This document shows positions 28,422 to 32,978 of a DNA stretch of 32,978 nt, piece after piece; the stretch's first letter is position 1, and the number at the start of each line of letters is the position of its first letter. The notes beneath the pieces are model-generated. The model ran no database searches, was not told the origin of the DNA, and worked only from the letters and a program-made list of their open reading frames with translations. Both the position numbers and the translations under genes were made by a program. This stretch comes from Flavobacteriales bacterium TMED191 (lineage in GTDB: Bacteria > Bacteroidota > Bacteroidia > Flavobacteriales > TMED113): contig NHIO02000019.1 of NCBI GenBank assembly GCA_002171975.2, positions 1 through 32,978 on the forward strand, in the 5' to 3' direction.

Positions 28422-28439
28422 ATATGATTTATATCATAT
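28422..28439. promoter_or_regulatory. FNR/CRP-like palindrome between actA and the SPOR gene
   Basis: ATATGAT, four bases (TTAT), then ATCATAT: a perfect 18-bp dyad with TGAT-N4-ATCA cores, the geometry of FNR/CRP-family half-sites (FNR consensus TTGAT-N4-ATCAA). Its centre is about 40 bp upstream of the start predicted for the plus-strand SPOR gene, a class II activator position, and about 145 bp upstream of the predicted act start. AT-rich dyads also arise by chance. Confidence 0.4.
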
Positions 28440-28455
28440 TTTGTAAAAAAATTTA

Positions 28456-28463
28456 TAATTTTG
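28456..28463 (+). promoter_or_regulatory. Candidate -7 promoter box for the SPOR gene (TAATTTTG)
   Basis: TAATTTTG matches TAnnTTTG and lies 14 nt before the ATG at 28477. No -33 TTTG at the usual spacing is seen (the nearest is only 12 nt upstream), which would fit an activator-dependent promoter served by the palindrome at 28422-28439. The leader would be under 10 nt. Confidence 0.35.
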
Positions 28464-28476
28464 AACTTTATAAAAT

Positions 28477-28881
28477 ATGAAATCATTTACAATCTTTTTT
28501 TTTATAATTTTTAGCTTCTTAGCAAAAACTCAGGATGAGAAACCAAAATTATATTATCAAAACCAAAAAATAGATTCACTTATAACACAATACCAAGTGT
28601 TAAGAAAAAGCAACAAAATATCAGTTTATAGAATTGTTTTAATCTCTAGCGAGTCACCAGAAAGAATTAAAAAGATTAAAAAAAATTATTTAAAAATATT
28701 TCCACTAGAAATTGTCGAAGAAGTTTTTGAACCACCATACTTTAAGGCAGTTACTGGAGCTTATTTAGATAAAAAAGATGCCGATAAAAAAAGAAAAGGT
28801 ATAAGAAATCAATTTAAATCTTCGTTTGTATTCGAAGAGAAAGTATCAATTGAAACATTTAAAAAATACCACAAAAACTAA
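28477..28881 (+). CDS. Exported SPOR-domain protein
   Basis: 134 residues: an N-terminal signal sequence ([19 protein letters not shown]), then a linker and a SPOR fold (about 48-121; [20 protein letters not shown], then [19 protein letters not shown]). The segment '[16 protein letters not shown]' is the second SPOR repeat in typical Bacteroidota versions. SPOR domains bind denuded septal peptidoglycan, which suggests a cell-wall or division-related role; the actual function is not known. It is the only plus-strand gene between infB and actA. Its stop codon (28879-28881) overlaps the infB stop (28878-28880) on the other strand, so the two genes meet tail to tail with no terminator. I recall this gene between infB and act genes in other Flavobacteria. 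Confidence 0.8.
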   Translation: MKSFTIFFFIIFSFLAKTQDEKPKLYYQNQKIDSLITQYQVLRKSNKISVYRIVLISSESPERIKKIKKNYLKIFPLEIVEEVFEPPYFKAVTGAYLDKKDADKKRKGIRNQFKSSFVFEEKVSIETFKKYHKN

Positions 28882-31577
28882 CTAGCTGTCTCCTGAAAAA
28901 CTTCTACAATATCTCCAACTTTAATGTCATTGAAATTTTTAATAGTTAAACCACACTCATAACCTTTCTGAACCTCTTTTACGTCCTCTTTAAATCTTTT
29001 GAGAGAATCTAACAATCCAGTATAAACTACAATACCATCTCTAATTAATCTTACATTCGAATTTCGAACAACCATTCCATCTAACACATAGCAACCAGCA
29101 ACAACACCTGCTTTGGTTAACTTGAAAACATTTCGTATTTCTACATTACCCAATACTTTCTCAATCATTTCAGCTTCGTGCATACCTTCAATTGCATCCT
29201 TAATAGAGTTAATAGTATCATAAATAATCGAATAGAGCCTAATATCTATCTTTTCTTTTTCAGCTAGTTTTCTTGCCGATAAAGATGGACGCACCTGAAA
29301 ACCTATTATTATTGCATCCGAAGCTGATGCAAGCAGAACGTCAGATTCAGTAATTTGACCAACTGCCTTATGAATAACATTAATTTGTATTTTTTCTGTT
29401 GAAAGCTTTAACAATGAGTCTGTTAATGCTTCTATTGAACCATCAACATCCCCCTTAAGAATAATATTTAGTTCTTTAAAGTCTCCAATAGCAAGCCTTC
29501 GACCAATTTCATCAAGAGTAATATGTTTATGCGTTCGGACACTTTGCTCTCTTTGTAACTGATCTCTTTTAGCAGCAATACTTTTGGCTTCTTTTTCATC
29601 TTTTCTAACATAAAATACATCTCCTGCTTGGGGAGCACCATTTAGACCTAAAAGTGTAACTGGGGCTGATGGTGGAATTTTATTCACTTTTTGTCCTCTC
29701 TCATTAAAGAGTGCTTTGACCTTTCCAGTGAATCTGCCAGCTAACATAAAATCTCCAATTGACAAAGACCCTTCTTGAACTAGCACAGTAGTTACATAGC
29801 CTTTACCCTTATCTAAAGATGCTTCTAAAACCGTTCCCTTGGCTAGTTTATTTGGGTTAGCGGTAAGGCTCAACATCTCTGATTCCAATAAAACCTTTTC
29901 AAGCAATTCATCAACACCTTGACCTGTCTTTGCAGATACATCTTGACTTTGATACTTTCCACCCCACTCTTCAACTAACAAATTCATTGCTGATAATTGT
30001 TCTTTTATCTTGTCAGGGTTTGCACCGTCTTTATCAACTTTATTAAACGCAAAAATCATTGGCACATTAGCTGCCTGTGCATGCGCAATAGCCTCCTTAG
30101 TTTGTGGCATTACCGCATCATCACATGCAATTACAATAATCACCACATCAGTAACCTGAGCACCTCGGGCTCGCATAGCTGTAAAAGCCTCATGTCCAGG
30201 AGTATCTATAAAAGTTATTTTTCTTTCATCATCACTGACAGAAACTTCATATGCAGCAATGTGTTGAGTAATACCTCCTGCCTCACCTGCAATAACATTA
30301 GCTTTTCGGATGTAATCTAATAGAGATGTCTTTCCATGATCCACATGACCCATTACAGTAACAATTGGGGAACGCGGTTTTTTATTTTCATCGTTGTCTT
30401 CAACATCATCTTCAATAAACTCTTCTAACTCAGCACTAACAAATTCGACAGCATGATTAAACTCCTCGGCAACAATATTTAATGTTTCAGCATCCAACCT
30501 TTGGTTCATAGTAACCATAATACCCAACTGCATACAACTTGAGATGACATCATTGACACTCACATTCATCATATTCGCAAACTCACTAACGGTAACAAAT
30601 TCAGTGACTTGAATTGTAGAAGACTGCTCTGCTTGCTTCATTTGATCTTCTAATGCTTTCTCTTTTCTTTCCTGTCTCTTTTCTCTTCTTATTTTTGCAC
30701 CTTTTGACTTTCCTTTAGAAGTTAACTTCTCTAAAGTCTCAGCAATTTTATCTTTAACCTCCTTAACATCGGGAAGAGTTTTCTTTGTTTTATTACTTTT
30801 TGGCGATTCTCCAATGATTCTTTTACGTTTTTTCTTCTTAGTGTCCAAGTGTGAAGATGAAGCTACTCTTTTTTTTGATTTTTTCTCTGGTAACTGAATG
30901 GTACCTAATTTTGTTAATTTAATTTTAGTTTCCGATGGCCGGCTAATTGTAGAAAAATCTTTACTCTCTTTACTATTTCCCTTTACATTATCTAGGGGAT
31001 CATTTTGCTTATCTTCATTTTTAGACAAATTATTATCAATAAAAGACTCCGATTTTTCAACCTTATCAGTCTCAATAGACTTGTCCTTAACTTCTTCTAC
31101 CTTATCTTCTTCTACCTTATCTTCTTCTACCTTAACTTCTTCTACCTTATCTTCTTTAATCTCAGTATCATGACTCTTTACATCATCAACCTTAACATCA
31201 TCAACCTTAACATCATCAACCTTAACATCATCAACCTTGGTATCGTCAACCTTGGCATTATCAATCTTAACATCCTCAACGGTGGATATTTTTAATTCAG
31301 GTGAATGTATTTTCAAATCCTTAGACTTTTCAATTTCAGCAAGATCGTCATTCTTCTGTAGTCTCTTCTCTACTTTTAATCTGTTCTCTTCAGAGACAGC
31401 ATCGGCTTTTTGTTTCTGGCTAAGATCGGATGAAAATTCTTTCAATAATAAATCGTACAAATCTTCAGGCAGTTTAGTATTAGGGGATACCTGTATCTCA
31501 TGACCGTGAGAAGAAAGAAATTCACCTATTCGTTGAATAGTTATATTTAAACCTTTTGCTGCCTTACTTAATCTCAT
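28878..31577 (-). CDS. infB: Translation initiation factor IF-2
   Basis: 899 residues. IF-2 is the GTPase that brings initiator fMet-tRNA to the 30S subunit. The N-terminal IF2_N-like segment ([20 protein letters not shown]) is followed by a long charged, low-complexity linker (about 60-320) with pentapeptide repeats. A second N-terminal domain then follows (about 323-390; [20 protein letters not shown]), and the G domain has G1 GHVDHGKT (410-417), G3 DTPGH (458-462) and G4 NKVD (512-515). Beyond it lie domains II, III and the C2 fMet-tRNA-binding domain, ending [15 protein letters not shown] start, 5 nt after nusA. The linker repeats are described separately. Confidence 0.97.
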   Translation of the reverse strand: MRLSKAAKGLNITIQRIGEFLSSHGHEIQVSPNTKLPEDLYDLLLKEFSSDLSQKQKADAVSEENRLKVEKRLQKNDDLAEIEKSKDLKIHSPELKISTVEDVKIDNAKVDDTKVDDVKVDDVKVDDVKVDDVKSHDTEIKEDKVEEVKVEEDKVEEDKVEEVKDKSIETDKVEKSESFIDNNLSKNEDKQNDPLDNVKGNSKESKDFSTISRPSETKIKLTKLGTIQLPEKKSKKRVASSSHLDTKKKKRKRIIGESPKSNKTKKTLPDVKEVKDKIAETLEKLTSKGKSKGAKIRREKRQERKEKALEDQMKQAEQSSTIQVTEFVTVSEFANMMNVSVNDVISSCMQLGIMVTMNQRLDAETLNIVAEEFNHAVEFVSAELEEFIEDDVEDNDENKKPRSPIVTVMGHVDHGKTSLLDYIRKANVIAGEAGGITQHIAAYEVSVSDDERKITFIDTPGHEAFTAMRARGAQVTDVVIIVIACDDAVMPQTKEAIAHAQAANVPMIFAFNKVDKDGANPDKIKEQLSAMNLLVEEWGGKYQSQDVSAKTGQGVDELLEKVLLESEMLSLTANPNKLAKGTVLEASLDKGKGYVTTVLVQEGSLSIGDFMLAGRFTGKVKALFNERGQKVNKIPPSAPVTLLGLNGAPQAGDVFYVRKDEKEAKSIAAKRDQLQREQSVRTHKHITLDEIGRRLAIGDFKELNIILKGDVDGSIEALTDSLLKLSTEKIQINVIHKAVGQITESDVLLASASDAIIIGFQVRPSLSARKLAEKEKIDIRLYSIIYDTINSIKDAIEGMHEAEMIEKVLGNVEIRNVFKLTKAGVVAGCYVLDGMVVRNSNVRLIRDGIVVYTGLLDSLKRFKEDVKEVQKGYECGLTIKNFNDIKVGDIVEVFQETAS
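31091..31285 (-). repeat. 15-bp tandem repeats in infB encoding VDDVK/VEEDK pentapeptides
   Basis: Two blocks of in-frame 15-bp units inside infB. Positions 31181-31285 hold seven units of the form CATCATCAACCTTAA (plus strand); the first three are identical and the fourth differs at its last two bases. They encode (V/I)(D/E)(D/N)(V/A/T)K (residues 100-134). Positions 31091-31165 hold five units of CTTCTTCTACCTTAT type, the last degenerate, encoding VEE(D/V)K (about 140-164). A short non-repeat spacer encoding SHDTE lies between. The near-identity at synonymous sites points to recent unequal crossing-over or slippage. Confidence 0.9.
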
Positions 31578-31582
31578 TTAAA

Positions 31583-32818
31583 TTAATCTTCAAATTCTAA
31601 TCTTAAAATATTCTGAACTTCTGTAATTGTTTCCTCTTCTAGATCTGTACGTCTACTTAACTCCTCTACTCCTAGCTCTAATACAGATTTGGCAGTATCG
31701 CATCCAATTGATTTAAAAACATCAATAATCCACCCATCTATTTCATCTGCAAACTCTGTTAAAGCGACGTCTTCATCTTCATCTATATCACGATAAACAT
31801 CAATTTCATATCCTGTTAACTGACCAGCTAGTCTAATATTATATCCTCCCTTACCAATAGCTAATGAAACTTGATCTGGTTTTAAATAAACATCCGCCTT
31901 TTTGGTCTCATCATCTATCTGAATAGAAGATATTTTAGCTGGACTAAGTGACCGAGTGATAAATAATTTCAAATTATCTGTATAATTAATAACGTCGATA
32001 TTTTCATTTCCAAGCTCCCTTACTATACTGTGAATTCGAGAACCTTTCATACCAACACATGCTCCAACCGGATCTATTCTCTCATCATAAGACTCTACGG
32101 AAACTTTTGCCTTCTCTCCAGGGATTCGTTTAACATTTTTTATCACAATTAATCCATCGGCAATCTCAGGAATTTCCAACTCAAATAATCTTTCTAAAAA
32201 AGCAGGTGAGGTTCGGGATACGATAATTCTTGGCTTCCCTTTACTAAACTGCACATCTTTAATAACAGCTCGAACCGTATCTCCTTTCCTAAAAAAATCA
32301 GATGGAACTTGCTCATCCCGCGGCATAATTAACTCAGTATCACTTTCATCCATTAAAATAATTTCTCTATGTCTAATATGATGGACATCACCTGAAACTA
32401 TTTCACTTATTCGATCTTTATAAGACTGATTTATAATTTCATAGTCATGGGCTAAAACTTGGGAAATCAAGTTTTGTTTTAATGTTTGTATTGCTCTTCT
32501 TCCAAAGTCCTCAATTTTCTTTTCAATAGCTACTTCATCTCCAATTTCAAAATCATCCTCTATTTTCAATGCATCTGACAATGCAATTTCGCTATGAGAA
32601 TCCTCTACTTTTTTATCTTCAACTACTATTTTATTGTGAAATATTTGCAAATCACCTTTATTTGCATTAACTACAATATCAAAATTTTCATCTGATCCAT
32701 ATTGCTTTATTAATAATGCTCTAAAAGACTGTTCCAAAAGTCCCATAAGAGTAATCCTGTCAATATTTTTATCATCCTTAAATTCTACAAAAGAATCTAT
32801 TATTGCTGATGTATCCAT
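31583..32818 (-). CDS. nusA: Transcription termination/antitermination factor NusA
   Basis: 411 residues, the short NusA form without the C-terminal acidic repeats of Escherichia coli. The N-terminal RNA-polymerase-binding domain (about 1-130; MDTSAIIDSFVEFKDDKNID, ALLIKQYGSDENF) is followed by an S1 domain (about 135-200), KH1 (about 230-290, with GACVGMKGSRIHSI) and KH2 (about 305-345, with IGKGGYNIRLA). It binds the elongating polymerase and nascent RNA and tunes pausing and termination. It starts with ATG 16 nt downstream of a hairpin plus T-tract and lies 5 nt before infB. The rimP gene that usually precedes nusA in bacteria, including many Bacteroidota, is absent; a tRNA gene is there instead. 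Confidence 0.96.
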   Translation of the reverse strand: MDTSAIIDSFVEFKDDKNIDRITLMGLLEQSFRALLIKQYGSDENFDIVVNANKGDLQIFHNKIVVEDKKVEDSHSEIALSDALKIEDDFEIGDEVAIEKKIEDFGRRAIQTLKQNLISQVLAHDYEIINQSYKDRISEIVSGDVHHIRHREIILMDESDTELIMPRDEQVPSDFFRKGDTVRAVIKDVQFSKGKPRIIVSRTSPAFLERLFELEIPEIADGLIVIKNVKRIPGEKAKVSVESYDERIDPVGACVGMKGSRIHSIVRELGNENIDVINYTDNLKLFITRSLSPAKISSIQIDDETKKADVYLKPDQVSLAIGKGGYNIRLAGQLTGYEIDVYRDIDEDEDVALTEFADEIDGWIIDVFKSIGCDTAKSVLELGVEELSRRTDLEEETITEVQNILRLEFED

Positions 32819-32834
32819 AATTATAATTTTTTAT

Positions 32835-32860
32835 AAAAAATAAAGGGCCTAAGCCCTTTA
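32835..32860 (-). terminator. Hairpin with T-tract directly upstream of nusA (terminator or attenuator)
   Basis: Read on the minus strand: TAAAGGGC, a 4-nt loop (TTAG), GCCCTTTA and then TTTTTTA. This 8-bp stem with a T run is a canonical intrinsic terminator. It should stop transcripts from the upstream tRNA gene. It also lies within the leader predicted from the promoter box at 32890-32897, so it may attenuate nusA-infB. Confidence 0.85.
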
Positions 32861-32889
32861 AAGAATATTACCAATACGTTAAAGTAGTG

Positions 32890-32897
32890 CAAATTTA
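32890..32897 (-). promoter_or_regulatory. Candidate -7 promoter box for nusA-infB (TAAATTTG)
   Basis: On the minus strand TAAATTTG matches TAnnTTTG exactly. It lies between the tRNA 3' end and the hairpin, with a predicted start near 32885 and a leader of about 66 nt. No convincing -33 TTTG is seen at the usual spacing, so this is a motif match only. No other promoter-like box is visible between the tRNA and nusA. Confidence 0.4.
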
Positions 32898-32944
32898 AAT
32901 AAAATAATCGTATTTATCATATTTAAACCAATTAAATTACTTAG

Positions 32945-32978
32945 TTGTCCGACTAGGGCTCGAACCTAGACTCTTCTG
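32945..32978 (-). tRNA. tRNA gene, 3' part only (probably tRNA-Gln), cut by the right edge
   Basis: On the minus strand the T arm is CTAGG-TTCGAGC-CCTAG, a perfect 5-bp stem with the TTCGA loop. It is followed by the acceptor 3' strand TCGGACA and discriminator A, with CCA not encoded. The 5' partner would be TGTCCGA, so the first pair is U1-A72, a trait of bacterial tRNA-Gln. The anticodon lies outside the window, so identity is inferred. It has the same orientation as nusA. Confidence 0.8.

Noticed and set aside
28270..28476. Riboswitch or small RNA in the infB-act gap
   Set aside because: Only short dyads and promoter-like boxes are seen; no extended structured element or terminator is present.
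31091..31285. CRISPR-like regular repeats
   Set aside because: Units are 15 bp, directly abutting without spacers, and in frame within infB, so they are coding tandem repeats.
30898..31295. Plus-strand open frames rich in LTSST or NIINL repeats
   Set aside because: They are antisense readings of the infB linker repeats; no signal, domain or start context supports them.

Overview
The window is an AT-rich, gene-dense chromosomal segment of a member of the Bacteroidota, most likely a Flavobacteriia-type marine or environmental bacterium. The evidence is a full-length SprA (type IX secretion/gliding), a protein with a type IX C-terminal sorting signal, an actABCDEF alternative complex III locus joined to an aa3-type oxidase, a maeB-ruvA-sprA string, TAnnTTTG promoter-like boxes, and no clear Shine-Dalgarno sequences. 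No plasmid, phage, transposon, CRISPR or rRNA signature is visible. No gap between genes exceeds about 210 bp.

Layout. (1) Positions 1-10711, minus strand: a tight string of a small cysteine-repeat lipoprotein, maeB, ruvA, sprA and the 5' end of a DegT/DnrJ-type aminotransferase that runs off the left edge. (2) Positions 10847-15956, plus strand: a surface-associated island with a secreted thioredoxin-fold protein carrying a type IX sorting domain, a hairpin terminator, then TlpA-like thioredoxin, DUF6029-like outer-membrane protein, Omp28-like lipoprotein and a small beta-barrel protein. (3) Positions 15960-28254, minus strand: actA-B-C-D-E-F, coxB, ctaD and ruvB, with very short spacings. 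Electrons from quinol pass through ActB/ActC/ActF and the hemes of ActA/ActE to the CuA and heme-copper centres of the oxidase. (4) Positions 28477-28881, plus strand: a SPOR-domain gene divergent from actA and overlapping the end of infB tail to tail. (5) Positions 28878-32978, minus strand: infB and nusA, a terminator-like hairpin directly before nusA, and the 3' end of a tRNA gene (probably tRNA-Gln) cut by the right edge.

Most of the window is core, syntenic flavobacterial DNA, and I did not find an unmistakably new system. The observations most worth a second look are these: a cluster of three CXXC thioredoxin-fold proteins next to an outer-membrane protein whose only two cysteines form a CVGGVC pair; a hairpin plus T-tract lying between a promoter-like box and the nusA start, with rimP absent from its usual place; an FNR/CRP-like palindrome upstream of the SPOR gene in the act promoter region; and a recent-looking 15-bp tandem expansion inside infB.
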